From Verminephrobacter eiseniae EF01-2 (GTDB lineage Bacteria; Pseudomonadota; Gammaproteobacteria; Burkholderiales; Burkholderiaceae_C): a DNA stretch of 64,000 nucleotides. The stretch spans positions 4,328,501 to 4,392,500 of the forward strand of contig NC_008786.1 in NCBI RefSeq assembly GCF_000015565.1. Direction: 5' to 3'. The notes beneath the pieces are model-generated. The model searched no databases. It saw only the letters and a program-made list of their open reading frames with translations, and was not told the DNA's origin. Shown piece by piece: positions 27,828 through 40,051 of this stretch. A program made the translations under genes and the position numbers. Each line of letters begins with the position of its first letter. Position 1 is the first letter of the stretch.

Positions 27828-27843
27828 TGGCAAGACCCTTGCA
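27828..27843 (+). promoter_or_regulatory. Probable sigma-54 promoter of the cyanate operon
   Basis: TGGCAAGACCCTTGCA fits the -24/-12 consensus TGGCACG-N4-TTGCW with one mismatch, and the GG and GC doublets are correctly 10 bp apart. The predicted transcription start is about 40 bp before the cynA ATG. Sigma-54 control would tie cyanate use to nitrogen limitation through NtrC, which suits a nitrogen-scavenging system. Based on pattern reading only. Confidence 0.65.
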
Positions 27844-27896
27844 TGTAGTCGGGCAACAAGGCAGTTTTACTTCAACTTCATCACACGAGGGAATTC

Positions 27897-29312
27897 ATGC
27901 CAAGAGAAATCGACAGCCCCCTCTTCCACACTGACGACGCCGGGTACGCAGGCAACATTTGCTCCTGCGGCAAACATGCCAGCCAGATGCAGATGGCGCA
28001 TGGCGATGGGCACCCGGCGGCGCAGCAACATCTGCGGCGAATACGTTCGCAGGATCCCGAACCATTGAGCAACGATGTGGTGGAAGAATCCGTGTTGCGC
28101 GCACTGTTTCCGCAGGCAGCGCAGCGTCGCGGCTTCCTGCGTGCGGTCGGCGCCAATACGGCGCGCGCGGCCATTGCCAGCATGTTTCCGTTGGATGCGT
28201 TGCAGGCGATGGCGCAAGAAAAGAACGGCGCCATCGAAAAGAAGGACCTCAAAATCGGCTTCATCGCGCTTACCTGCGCAGCACCGCTGATCATGGCCGA
28301 TCCGCTCGGCTTTTACCGCAAGCAGGGCCTGAACGTGTCGCTCAACAAAACCGCCGGTTGGGCGCTGATTCGCGACAAGATGATCAACAAGGAATATGAC
28401 GCATCGCATTTCCTGTCGCCGATGCCGCTGGCGATGTCGATCGGTGCGGGCAGCCATCCGGTGCAGATGCGCATCGCGACGATCCAGAACATCAATGGCC
28501 AGGCCATCACGCTGCACGTCAAGCACAAGGACAAACGCAATCCCGGGCAGTGGAATGGCTTCAGGTTTGCGGTGCCGTTCGAGTATTCGATGCACAACTT
28601 CCTGCTGCGCTATTACCTTGCCGAAAACGGACTCGATCCGGATCGTGACGTGCAGATCCGCGTCACACCGCCACCGGAAATGGTGGCCAATCTGCGCGCC
28701 GGCAACATCGACGGCTTCCTCGGTCCCGATCCGTTCAATCAGCGCGCGGTGTACGACGAAGTCGGTTTCATCCATATCCTCTCCAAGGAAATCTGGGACG
28801 GTCATCCATGCTGCGCGTTCGGCATGTCGGAAGATTTCGTCAAACAAAATCCGAATACCTTCGCGGCCTTGTTCCGCGCCGTGCTGACTGCCGCAGCGAT
28901 GGCGCGCGATCCGGCCAATCGTTCTCTGGTGGCCAAGGTGATTTCGCCGGCAGCCTATTTGAATCAGCCGGAAACGGTGGTCGAGCAGGTGCTGACCGGC
29001 CGCTTCGCTGACGGTCTCGGCAACGTGAAAACCGTGCCGGGCCGCGCCGACTTCGATCCGGTGCCGTGGGATTCGATGGCGGTGTGGATTTTGAGCCAGT
29101 TAAAGCGCTGGGGTTATGTCAAAGGCGAGATCGATTACAAAGGCATCGCCGAGCGCGTGCTGCTGTTGACCGATGCCAAAAAATACATGAAGGAACTCGG
29201 CCAGCCAGTGCCGGACGGCGCCTATCGCAAACACATGATCATGGGCAAGGAATTCGACCCGGCCAAGGCCGACGCCTACGTCAACAGCTTTGCCATCAAG
29301 AGGACGAGCTGA
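27897..29312 (+). CDS. cynA: CynA-like cyanate ABC receptor (NrtA/CmpA family, Tat-exported)
   Basis: A 471-residue receptor of the nitrate/bicarbonate/cyanate family. Residues 1-75 form an extra N-terminus with a Cys/His-rich ICSCGKHASQMQMAHGDGH (Cys22, Cys24). A twin-arginine signal QRRGFLRAVGANTARAAIASMF follows at residues 76-97. The receptor domain then begins near 110 with KKDLKIGFIALTCAAPLIMADPLGFYRKQGL. Length and N-terminal layout agree with known long NrtA-like proteins. The downstream permease, ATPase and cyanase genes identify the ligand as cyanate; nitrate is the alternative if cynS were absent. The stop overlaps the cynB start (TGATG). Confidence 0.85.
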   Translation: MPREIDSPLFHTDDAGYAGNICSCGKHASQMQMAHGDGHPAAQQHLRRIRSQDPEPLSNDVVEESVLRALFPQAAQRRGFLRAVGANTARAAIASMFPLDALQAMAQEKNGAIEKKDLKIGFIALTCAAPLIMADPLGFYRKQGLNVSLNKTAGWALIRDKMINKEYDASHFLSPMPLAMSIGAGSHPVQMRIATIQNINGQAITLHVKHKDKRNPGQWNGFRFAVPFEYSMHNFLLRYYLAENGLDPDRDVQIRVTPPPEMVANLRAGNIDGFLGPDPFNQRAVYDEVGFIHILSKEIWDGHPCCAFGMSEDFVKQNPNTFAALFRAVLTAAAMARDPANRSLVAKVISPAAYLNQPETVVEQVLTGRFADGLGNVKTVPGRADFDPVPWDSMAVWILSQLKRWGYVKGEIDYKGIAERVLLLTDAKKYMKELGQPVPDGAYRKHMIMGKEFDPAKADAYVNSFAIKRTS

Positions 29313-30199
29313 TGACGCCGGCTGCGCAATTGGGCTGGCGCACCGGGCTGATCTCGCTGGTGATTTTCGGCTGTCTGCTGCTGGTGTGGCATCTGGCGAC
29401 AGCGCCAGGGCAGAGCGTTGCAAGCGCAGGTGCTGGCGCTGCTTCGGCGGCAACTTCGGCCGCCGAGGACGAGTACGCCAAGCTGATGGGCAAGGGCAGC
29501 AGTTCGCCCGTCAAGACCAGCGGTTTTCCCGGGCTGGCGCAGATGGGCCAAACCATACGCAAGGAACTGGCCCATCCTTTCTATGACAACGGTCCCAACG
29601 ACAAGGGCATCGGCATCCAACTCGGCTACTCGCTGGCGCGTGTCGGGCTGGGGTTTGCGATTGCAGCGGTGGTGGCGATTCCGTTGGGATTTCTGCTTGG
29701 CATGTCGCCGCTGATGCAACGGGCGTTGAACCCGTTCATCCAGATTCTCAAGCCAATCTCACCGTTGGCGTGGATGCCGCTGGCCTTGTATACGATCAAG
29801 GATTCGTCGATCTCGGGGATCTTCGTGATCTTCATCTGCTCGGTGTGGCCGATGCTGATGAATACCGCCTTCGGTGTGGCGTCGGTGCGGCGCGATTGGC
29901 TCAACGCCGCCAAGACGCTGGAGGTCAAACCGCTGCGCAAGGCTTTCCTGGTGATCCTGCCGGCGGCGGCGCCGACGATTTTGACCGGCATGCGCATTTC
30001 GATGGGCATCGCGTGGCTGGTGATCGTCGCGGCGGAGATGCTGGTGGGCGGCACCGGCATCGGTTACTACGTCTGGAATGAATGGAACAACCTGTCGCTG
30101 ACCAGCGTGATCTTCGCGATTTTGCTCATCGGGGTGACGGGTATGCTGCTGGACTTGGTGTTTGCGCGCCTGCAAAAACTGGTGACGTATACAGAATAG
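29312..30199 (+). CDS. cynB: CynB-like cyanate ABC permease
   Basis: A 295-residue inner-membrane permease of the NrtB/SsuC type. A hydrophobic first segment (LISLVIFGCLLLVWHLA) and an Ala-rich linker precede the permease domain. The domain contains LGYSLARVGLGFAIAAVVAIPLGFLLGMSPLMQRALNPFIQILKPISPLAWMPLALY and the EAA-type loop AAKTLEVKPLRKAFLVILPAAAPTILTG, which contacts the ATPase. The start is fixed by the TGATG overlap with cynA; the ATPase gene starts 9 bp later. Confidence 0.88.
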   Translation: MTPAAQLGWRTGLISLVIFGCLLLVWHLATAPGQSVASAGAGAASAATSAAEDEYAKLMGKGSSSPVKTSGFPGLAQMGQTIRKELAHPFYDNGPNDKGIGIQLGYSLARVGLGFAIAAVVAIPLGFLLGMSPLMQRALNPFIQILKPISPLAWMPLALYTIKDSSISGIFVIFICSVWPMLMNTAFGVASVRRDWLNAAKTLEVKPLRKAFLVILPAAAPTILTGMRISMGIAWLVIVAAEMLVGGTGIGYYVWNEWNNLSLTSVIFAILLIGVTGMLLDLVFARLQKLVTYTE

Positions 30200-30208
30200 G
30201 GCGGACAC

Positions 30209-31087
30209 ATGGGCAAAGCATTTCTCATCGTTGACAACCTCAGCAAGCGTTACACCGATGACGGCCCGCCGGTATTCGATAAGGTCTCGTTCGGCATCGA
30301 CAAGGGCGAGTTCGCTTGCATCATCGGCCACTCCGGCTGCGGCAAGACCACCATCCTGAATGTGTTGGCAGGACTGGAAGCGTCATCGGGCGGCGTGGTG
30401 ATCATGGATCAGCGCGAAGTCAAAGGGCCGAGCCTGGATCGCGGCGTGGTGTTCCAGAGCCATGCGCTGATGCCATGGTTCAGCGTTTTGGGGAATATCG
30501 TGTTTGCGGTGCGCTCACGCTGGCCGGACTGGCCGCGTGACAAGGCCGAAGAACATGCGCGCCGCTTTATCGCGATGGTCGGACTCAAAGGCGCCGAGCA
30601 CAAAAAGCCGTCCGAACTGTCCGGTGGCATGAAGCAACGCGTCGGTATCGCACGGGCGTTTTCGATCGAACCGAAGATGCTGCTGATGGATGAACCATTC
30701 GGCGCGCTCGACGCTTTGACGCGCGGCGTGGTGCAGGACGAGTTGCTGAAGATTTGCAGCGCCACGCATCAGACCGTGTTCATGATCACGCACGATGTGG
30801 ACGAAGCAATTTTGCTGGCTGATAAAATCTTCCTGATGTCCAACGGACCGCGCGCACGCATTGCTGAAGTGGTGGTCAACACCATGCCGAAGACGCGCAC
30901 GCGGGAAAACATGCACCACGACCCGCAGTTTTATCGCATCCGCAATCATCTGGTCGATTTTCTGGTGCATCGCTCGCGCCAAATTCAGGAGGCCGGCGCC
31001 GGGGATGCCGTGGCACGCATGATAATGCCGGGTCTGGAGGAGGGCATTCCAGCACAAACCTCGGGCAATTTTCCGCAAGCCGCTTGA
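30209..31087 (+). CDS. cynD: CynD-like cyanate ABC ATPase
   Basis: A 292-residue ATPase of the NrtC/NrtD family. Walker A is GHSGCGKT (residues 44-51), Q-loop FQSH, signature [15 protein letters not shown], Walker [13 protein letters not shown] and switch His in MITHDVDEA. The last 40 residues extend past the ABC domain but no receptor-like domain is fused, so it is the NrtD-like short form. It lies between the permease gene and cynS. Confidence 0.9.
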   Translation: MGKAFLIVDNLSKRYTDDGPPVFDKVSFGIDKGEFACIIGHSGCGKTTILNVLAGLEASSGGVVIMDQREVKGPSLDRGVVFQSHALMPWFSVLGNIVFAVRSRWPDWPRDKAEEHARRFIAMVGLKGAEHKKPSELSGGMKQRVGIARAFSIEPKMLLMDEPFGALDALTRGVVQDELLKICSATHQTVFMITHDVDEAILLADKIFLMSNGPRARIAEVVVNTMPKTRTRENMHHDPQFYRIRNHLVDFLVHRSRQIQEAGAGDAVARMIMPGLEEGIPAQTSGNFPQAA

Positions 31088-31118
31088 TCTTTTCATTATT
31101 CACCGCAAGGAGAACTTC

Positions 31119-31556
31119 ATGGATCGCAACCTCGTTACCCAAAAAATCATCTCCGCCAAGGTCAAAAACAAAATGACCTGGTGCAAGATCGCCGAAAGCA
31201 TCGGCCAAAGCAAGGAGTGGACGACCGCCGCCATGCTCGGCCAGATGACGCTGACCGCCAGGCAGGCTGCCGTGGCGCAGGAATTGTTTGATCTCACCGA
31301 TGAAGAAACGCTGTGGCTGCAAATCGTGCCATACAAAGGCTCGCTGCCGACACCGACCGATCCGCTGATCTATCGCTGGTACGAAATCGTCAGTGTCTAT
31401 GGCAGCACGATCAAGGAACTGATCCACGAAGAGTTCGGCGACGGCATCATGAGCGCGATTGATTTCAAGATGGATATTCAGCGCCAAGCCGATCCGAACG
31501 GTGATCGCGTCAATGTCATGTTGAGCGGCAAGTTCCTGCCATACAAAACGTACTGA
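31119..31556 (+). CDS. cynS: CynS, cyanase
   Basis: A 145-residue cyanase that converts cyanate and bicarbonate to carbamate and CO2, giving ammonia. The catalytic residues are all present: Arg86, Glu89 and Ser112, corresponding to Arg96/Glu99/Ser122 of E. coli, in PLIYRWYEIVSVYGSTIKELIHEEFGDGIMSAIDF. The N-terminal helical domain is the family one. The ATG at 31119 is preceded by AAGGAG. Last gene of the operon; its presence decides that the preceding transporter carries cyanate. Confidence 0.97.
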   Translation: MDRNLVTQKIISAKVKNKMTWCKIAESIGQSKEWTTAAMLGQMTLTARQAAVAQELFDLTDEETLWLQIVPYKGSLPTPTDPLIYRWYEIVSVYGSTIKELIHEEFGDGIMSAIDFKMDIQRQADPNGDRVNVMLSGKFLPYKTY

Positions 31557-31564
31557 TTCCGGCA

Positions 31565-31594
31565 ATTCCATTTCCCCATCGTTCGTGAGCGCGA
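31565..31594. repeat. 30-bp repeat after cynS, shared with 42678-42707
   Basis: ATTCCATTTCCC followed by ATCGTTCGTGA is found here and at 42678 with three differences over 30 bases. Both copies lie in non-coding sequence shortly after a gene end. It may be the shared end of a decayed element; its function is unknown. Confidence 0.5.
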
Positions 31595-31614
31595 TCCGGG
31601 CGGCCGGGCGGCGC

Positions 31615-32730
31615 TCATGTCAGCCCGGTATCCACGCTGCGCCGCGCCAGCGCCAGGAATGCCCGCGATTGCATCTCATGCAGGCGCGATACCGTGCGCG
31701 GAAACTCGTGCACCAGCGGGCCTGCGGTGTAGAGCTGCTCGGGTGGCACGGCGGCCGACAGGATCAGCTTGACGCGCCGGTCATACAACACGTCGACCAG
31801 CCAGGTAAAGCGCCGCGCGGCCGAGGCCATGCCCACCGGCATGCAGGGCACGTCGGACAGCAGCAGCGTGTGGAACCGGGTGGCGATCTCCAGATAGTCG
31901 TTCTGTGAGCGGGGGCCGGCGCAGAGGGTCTTGAAGTCGAACCAGACCAGGCCGCCGGCCTTGCGGCGGGCCAGGATGGTGCGCGCTTCGATCTGCAATG
32001 CCGGGTCTTCGTCAGGGACTTCGGCCAACCGATCGAAGGCTTGTTGCATGGCGGCGTCCGCCTGCGGCCCTGCGGGGCAGTGGTAGCGCACCACCCGCTC
32101 CAGCGTTTGCCGGCGGTAATCGGTGCCGTTGTCCACGTTCACCACCTCCAGCCTGTCATCGAGCAGGGCAATCGCCGGCAGGATGCGCTCCCGGTGCAGG
32201 CCGCCCGGGTACAGTTCGTCGGGCCTGAAGTTGGAGGTGGTGACAAAGCCCACGCCGTTGTCGAACAGCGCCGTCAGCAAGCGGTGCAGGATCAGCGCGT
32301 CGGTGATGTCCGCGACATGGAACTCATCGAAGCAGATCAGCTTGTAGCGCCGGGCCATGCGCTCGCCCAGCCGGTCGAGCGGGTTCACCGTGCCCTGCAG
32401 CAGCGCCAGTTCGCGGTGCACTTCGCGCATGAACTCGTGAAAGTGCAACCGCACCTTGCGCTTGACGGGCACGGCGGTGAAAAAGCAGTCCAGCAAGAAG
32501 CTCTTGCCACGCCCGGCCCCGCCGTGCAGGTAAACGCCGCGCGGGAGCGCGGGGCGGTTGATCAGCTTTTTGATGGCGTTCGAGCGCCGCGCCTTGTACG
32601 CCACCCAGTCATCGGCGCAGCGCTGCAGGGCCGCGACTGCGCGCAATTGGGCGGGGTCGCTTCGATAGCCCTTGGCGGCCAGTTCGGCCCGATACGCCTG
32701 TTCGATGCTCACTGGATGGCGGCTATTCAT
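31615..32730 (-). CDS. zapE: ZapE/AFG1-family cell-division ATPase
   Basis: A 371-residue P-loop ATPase. Walker A is GGAGRGKS in LPRGVYLHGGAGRGKSFLLDCFF (near residues 69-76), Walker B is ICFDEFHVADI, and SNFRPDELYPGGLHRERILPAI is a strong AFG1/ZapE motif. In E. coli ZapE binds FtsZ and is needed for division under stress. It is the last gene of the odhA-odhB-lpdA-zapE row, a common neighbourhood in betaproteobacteria. Confidence 0.92.
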   Translation of the reverse strand: MNSRHPVSIEQAYRAELAAKGYRSDPAQLRAVAALQRCADDWVAYKARRSNAIKKLINRPALPRGVYLHGGAGRGKSFLLDCFFTAVPVKRKVRLHFHEFMREVHRELALLQGTVNPLDRLGERMARRYKLICFDEFHVADITDALILHRLLTALFDNGVGFVTTSNFRPDELYPGGLHRERILPAIALLDDRLEVVNVDNGTDYRRQTLERVVRYHCPAGPQADAAMQQAFDRLAEVPDEDPALQIEARTILARRKAGGLVWFDFKTLCAGPRSQNDYLEIATRFHTLLLSDVPCMPVGMASAARRFTWLVDVLYDRRVKLILSAAVPPEQLYTAGPLVHEFPRTVSRLHEMQSRAFLALARRSVDTGLT

Positions 32731-32785
32731 TCGATGGCTACAAGCGCATCTGAACCATGCGCCTGCGGCCGTTTTTATGCAGACA

Positions 32786-34231
<1,446 letters not shown>

Positions 34232-34243
34232 GGAAGACCCCGC

Positions 34244-35587
<1,344 letters not shown>

Positions 35588-35667
35588 ACCAGTTCTTCTT
35601 TCGGAATGCTTCGGGGACTTCGGGAACCATGGGGATGAGGGTTTTCGCTTGCCGTGCGCAGTGGCGT

Positions 35668-38547
35668 TCATTTGGTCAGCACAAAGCCCTTGATCTTGCC
35701 GAACGCGCCATCGACCAGCGCCTTTTGCTGCTCCTGGTGCAGGTGCGAGTATCCGACGGCAGGCGATGCCGATGCCGCGCGGCCGGAGTAGCCCAGTTTC
35801 TGGCCTTCGTGCATGTTCTCGTGGATGTAGTGCTGCACGAAGAACCAGGCGCCCTGGTTCTGCGGCTCGTCCTGGCACCAGACCACATCGATGGCCTGGG
35901 CGTAGCGCTTGAGCTCTGCGGCAAAGGCTTTGTGCGGGAACGGGTACAACTGCTCGACGCGCAGGATCGCCACATCATCGATGGCCTTCTCGCTGCGCCT
36001 TTTGACCAGGTCGTAGTACACCTTGCCGGAGCAGGCCAGCACGCGCCTGACCTTGGCGGCCTTTTTGACGATGGCTTCGTCCTGCTCGGGAATCACCGTC
36101 TGGAAGCCGCCCCTGGTGAACTCGGACAGCGGCGAGGTGGCGTCCTTGTTGCGCAGCAGCGACTTGGGCGTCATGATGATCAGCGGCTTGCGCAGCGCGC
36201 GCACCATCTGGCGCCGCAGCACATGGAAAATCTGGCTGGCCGTGGTCGGCTGCACCACTTGCATGTTGGCGTCGGCCGCCATTTGCATGAAGCGCTCCAG
36301 ACGCGCCGAACTGTGCTCGGGGCCTTGGCCTTCGTAGCCATGGGGCAGCATCAGCGTGATGCCGTTGACGCGGCCCCATTTGACTTCGCCCGAGGCGATG
36401 AACTGGTCGATCACCACCTGCGCGCCATTGGCGAAGTCGCCGAACTGGGCTTCCCAGATCACCAGGGTATTGGGGTCGTTCGAGGCGTAGCCGTATTCAA
36501 AGCCCAGCACCGCCTCTTCGGAGAGGATGGAGTCGATGACGACGAACGGCGCCTGGTTCTCGGCCACGTTCTGCAACGGCGTGTAGGTGCCGATGTCCCA
36601 TTTCTCGCGCTTTTGGTCATGCACCACGGCGTGGCGGTGCGTGAACGTGCCACGGCCGCAGTCCTCACCCGACAGCCGCACCGCGTAGCCGCTGGCCACC
36701 AGCGATGCAAACGCCATATGCTCGCCCATGCCCCAGTCCACGGGCAGTTCGCCACGGCCCATCGCGGCGCGATCGTCATAGACCTTCCTGACCAGTTGGT
36801 GCGGGGTCACGCTGCCAGGAATCAGCGTGATTTTCTCGGCCAGGCGCCGCCACTCGGCCAGCGGAATCGCGGTGTCACCAGCGTCGGTCCACTTCTTGCC
36901 CAGGAAGGGGCTCCAGTCGACCGCGTACTTGCTCTTGAAGTTGGTCAGCACCGGATCGACCGTGTGCTTGCCGGCATCCATCGCCTGGCGGTAGGCCCGG
37001 GCCATGTCATCGCCCAAGGTCTCGCCCAGGCCCTGCGCAGCCAGTTTGTCGGCATAGAGCTTGCGCGTGCCCGGATGCGCGCCGATCTTCTTGTACATCA
37101 GCGGCTGGGTCAGCGCCGGCGTGTCCTGCTCGTTGTGGCCGAGCTTGCGAAAGCAGACGATGTCCACGACCACATCCTTGCGGAACTCCATGCGGAACTC
37201 CAGGGCCAGTTGGGTGGCCAGCACCACGGCCTCGGGATCATCGCCGTTGACATGCAGCACCGGCGACTCGATCATCTTGACCACATCGGTGCAGTACAGC
37301 GTGGAACGGCTATCGCGGGGGTCGGAGGTGGTGAAACCGATCTGGTTGTTGATCACGATATGCACCGTGCCGCCGGTGGAGTAGCCCCGGGTCTGTGCCA
37401 GCGCCAGCGTTTCCTGAATCACCCCCTGGCCGGCAAATGCCGCGTCACCATGCACCAGCACCGGCAGCACCTGCTGGCCTTGCGGGTCGGCCCGGCGGTC
37501 CATGCGCGCGCGCACCGAGCCTTCGACCACCGGGTTGACGATCTCCAGGTGCGACGGATTGAAAGCCAGCGAAAGGTGTACCGGGCCGCCCGGGGTGGTC
37601 ACGTCGGAGCTGAAGCCCTGGTGGTACTTCACATCGCCGGCAGCCAGGTCTTCGGGCGCCGTATGGTCGAATTCGGCAAACAAATCCTTGGGCATCTTGC
37701 CCATGACGTTGACCAGCACATTCAAGCGGCCACGGTGGGCCATGCCGATCACGATTTCCTGCACCCCCTTGGCGCCCGCCGACTGTATCAACTCGTCGAT
37801 CGAGGCAATGAAACTCTCGCCGCCTTCGAGCGAGAAGCGCTTTTGCCCGACATACTTGGTGTGCAGGAAACGCTCCAGGCCCTCGGCGGCGGTCAGCCGC
37901 TCCAGGATGTGCTGCTTCTTGTCCGCGCCAAAGCTGGGCTTGCTGCGTATGGCTTCGAGCCGCTGCTGCCACCAGCGTTTCTGGTTCTGGTCGGTGGCGT
38001 ACATGTACTCGGCGCCAATCGAGCCGCAGTAGGTCTCGCGCAGCGCATTGAGCAGTTCGCGCAAAGGCATCGTCTCCTTGCCGAAGAACAGGTTGCTGGT
38101 GTTGAACACCGTCTCCTGGTCGGCATCGCTGAAGCCATAGAACGCCGGATCGAGTTCGGGAATCACCGGGCGCTCGGTGCGCTTGAGCGGGTCGAGATCG
38201 GCCCAGCGCTGGCCCACATTGCGGTACGCCGCAATCAGCTGCTGCACAGCCGTGCGTTTGCGGCCCAGTTCCGAATCCGCCCCCGTGGCCACGACCACCT
38301 TGGTGCCCCCCTGCTTGGCGCGCTCGGCAAAGGCATTGATGACCGGCAAATGGGGCACATCCCGGGCATGGCTGCCGTCGACGGCAGCCACATGCTGGAG
38401 TGCGTCAAAATACTCGCGCCAGTTGTCCGGGACGCTGCCGGGGTTGCCGAGATAGTTCTCGTACAACTCTTCGACATAGGGCGCGTTGCCGCCGAACAGG
38501 TAGGTGTTGCCTTGATAGGCTTGGTAGACGGATGCCGTATCGCTCAT
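35668..38547 (-). CDS. odhA: OdhA/SucA, 2-oxoglutarate dehydrogenase E1
   Basis: A 959-residue thiamine-diphosphate decarboxylase that starts the 2-oxoglutarate to succinyl-CoA reaction. Family features: N-terminal [66 protein letters not shown], and [17 protein letters not shown] for the catalytic His region. The frame opens upstream, but [17 protein letters not shown] at 38547 is the normal start. First gene of odhA-odhB-lpdA-zapE; the 376-bp upstream region contains a palindromic element. Confidence 0.96.
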   Translation of the reverse strand: MSDTASVYQAYQGNTYLFGGNAPYVEELYENYLGNPGSVPDNWREYFDALQHVAAVDGSHARDVPHLPVINAFAERAKQGGTKVVVATGADSELGRKRTAVQQLIAAYRNVGQRWADLDPLKRTERPVIPELDPAFYGFSDADQETVFNTSNLFFGKETMPLRELLNALRETYCGSIGAEYMYATDQNQKRWWQQRLEAIRSKPSFGADKKQHILERLTAAEGLERFLHTKYVGQKRFSLEGGESFIASIDELIQSAGAKGVQEIVIGMAHRGRLNVLVNVMGKMPKDLFAEFDHTAPEDLAAGDVKYHQGFSSDVTTPGGPVHLSLAFNPSHLEIVNPVVEGSVRARMDRRADPQGQQVLPVLVHGDAAFAGQGVIQETLALAQTRGYSTGGTVHIVINNQIGFTTSDPRDSRSTLYCTDVVKMIESPVLHVNGDDPEAVVLATQLALEFRMEFRKDVVVDIVCFRKLGHNEQDTPALTQPLMYKKIGAHPGTRKLYADKLAAQGLGETLGDDMARAYRQAMDAGKHTVDPVLTNFKSKYAVDWSPFLGKKWTDAGDTAIPLAEWRRLAEKITLIPGSVTPHQLVRKVYDDRAAMGRGELPVDWGMGEHMAFASLVASGYAVRLSGEDCGRGTFTHRHAVVHDQKREKWDIGTYTPLQNVAENQAPFVVIDSILSEEAVLGFEYGYASNDPNTLVIWEAQFGDFANGAQVVIDQFIASGEVKWGRVNGITLMLPHGYEGQGPEHSSARLERFMQMAADANMQVVQPTTASQIFHVLRRQMVRALRKPLIIMTPKSLLRNKDATSPLSEFTRGGFQTVIPEQDEAIVKKAAKVRRVLACSGKVYYDLVKRRSEKAIDDVAILRVEQLYPFPHKAFAAELKRYAQAIDVVWCQDEPQNQGAWFFVQHYIHENMHEGQKLGYSGRAASASPAVGYSHLHQEQQKALVDGAFGKIKGFVLTK

Positions 38548-38719
38548 GATGCGCTGACCTGCGCTTTCCTGCGGAAAGCATGAGTTGGTTGGAAAACCTT
38601 CCGCGACACGGCTGGACCGGTTGGCGGATGCGACTGTGGCTGGGGAAGGGCCTTGGTACACGGCGCATTGTGCCACCGATCATCCGCCCGGGGACTTGCC
38701 GCAGCCCCGCCTGGTGTAT

Positions 38720-38878
38720 CGTCCCGTAAATAACTGCACATGAAGGAAGCGCCCTTCGCGCCAGGGCGGTGTTGCAAATCATCGCCACACCCCTGCACGG
38801 TATCGGTATTACGATGATTTGCGCCTTGTCCCGAGACAAAACACAGCGATTTCATTTTGTGCAGCTATTTGCGGGACG
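38720..38878. mobile_element. 159-bp nested inverted-repeat element between odhA and the AI-2E gene
   Basis: Left end CGTCCCGTAAATAACTGCAC pairs imperfectly with the right end (GTGCAGCTATTTGCGGGACG at 38859-38878). Inside, GCAAATCATCG (38774-38784) pairs perfectly with CGATGATTTGC (38812-38822). The size is close to the MITE copies elsewhere in the window but the sequence is different. It fills most of the 376-bp gap between the divergent genes and may influence their promoters. No second copy in this window. Confidence 0.55.
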
Positions 38879-38923
38879 GCGCACTGGCGTACATTCCATC
38901 CATTGTCGTTGCCACGCTCGAAC

Positions 38924-39982
38924 ATGACGCCCCACCATCTTCAGGACAAAGCCTTCGTGCTGCTGCTGATCCTCGTCACCATCGCCTTCGGCGCCATCCT
39001 GTGGCAGTTCCACGGGGCCGTTTTCTGGGGCGTGATCTTGGCCATATTGTTTGCGCCCTGGCACCGCCGGCTGCTCGATCGCATGCCCGGGCGCCCAACG
39101 CTGGCAGCGCTGTGCACGCTGGCACTGTGCCTGATCGTCGTCATCTTGCCGCTGGCGGCGATCACCGTCTCGCTGGCCCAGGAAGCGACGGTGATCTATG
39201 AGCGGGTGTACACCGGCCAGATCGACTTTGGCCTGTATCTGCAGCAAGTGATCGCCGCCCTGCCCGCCTGGGCCGTCAACCTGCTCGACGGCCTGCATCT
39301 GACCTCCGTCGGGCAATGGCAACAAAGGCTCTCCGCCGTTGCCGTCCAGGCCAGCCAGTTCCTGGCCACGCAGGCGCTGAACATCGGACAAAACACGCTG
39401 GAGTTCATCGTCAGTTTCGGCGTCATGCTGTACCTGCTGTTTTTCCTGTTGCGCGACGGCCCGCGCCTGGCATTGCGCATCGGCCAGGCCACCCCGCTGG
39501 AGCCGAACCACAAGCAGCCGCTGATCCGCAACTTCACCACCGTGATCCGCGCCACCGTCAAAGGCAATATCGTGGTCGCAGCCGCCCAGGGCGCATTGGG
39601 CGGGCTGATCTTCTGGGTGCTGGGCATCCAGGGCCCGGTCCTTTGGGGCGTCTTGATGGCCTTCCTGTCCTTGCTGCCCGCCGTGGGCGCCGGGCTGATC
39701 TGGGTGCCGGTGGCGATCTATTTCCTGGCCACGGGCGCCATATGGCAAGGGGTGGTGCTGACCGCCTTCGGTGTCGGCGTGATCGGGCTGGTGGACAACA
39801 TCCTGCGCCCCATCCTGGTCGGCAAGGACACCAAGATGCCGGACTACATCGTGCTGATCTCGACACTGGGCGGAATGGCCCTGTTCGGCCTGATGGGCTT
39901 TGTCATCGGCCCGGTCATCGCCGCCCTTTTCATCGCCAGTTGGGAACTGTTTGCACCCGGTGATGCAGGCCCGACGCGCTGA
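38924..39982 (+). CDS. AI-2E family (TqsA/PerM-like) membrane protein
   Basis: A 352-residue polytopic membrane protein of the AI-2E transporter superfamily. The hydrophobic N-terminus FVLLLILVTIAFGAILWQFHGAVFWGVILAILFAPW, the mid-region VIRATVKGNIVVAAAQGALGGLIFWVLGIQGPVLWGVLMAFLSLLPAVGAGLIWVP and NILRPILVGKDTKMPDYIVLISTLGGMALFGLMGFVIGPVIAAL are the family signature. Members range from AI-2 exporters to sodium/proton antiporters, so the substrate is open. The ATG at 38924 is selected from an open frame that continues upstream into the inverted-repeat element. Confidence 0.88.
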   Translation: MTPHHLQDKAFVLLLILVTIAFGAILWQFHGAVFWGVILAILFAPWHRRLLDRMPGRPTLAALCTLALCLIVVILPLAAITVSLAQEATVIYERVYTGQIDFGLYLQQVIAALPAWAVNLLDGLHLTSVGQWQQRLSAVAVQASQFLATQALNIGQNTLEFIVSFGVMLYLLFFLLRDGPRLALRIGQATPLEPNHKQPLIRNFTTVIRATVKGNIVVAAAQGALGGLIFWVLGIQGPVLWGVLMAFLSLLPAVGAGLIWVPVAIYFLATGAIWQGVVLTAFGVGVIGLVDNILRPILVGKDTKMPDYIVLISTLGGMALFGLMGFVIGPVIAALFIASWELFAPGDAGPTR

Positions 39983-40051
39983 ACTCAGGGGTGCAATGGC
40001 GCCCCATCGCATGGTCTGCAATGTCCGTGCGGCTCGAGTGGCAACGGCTGC

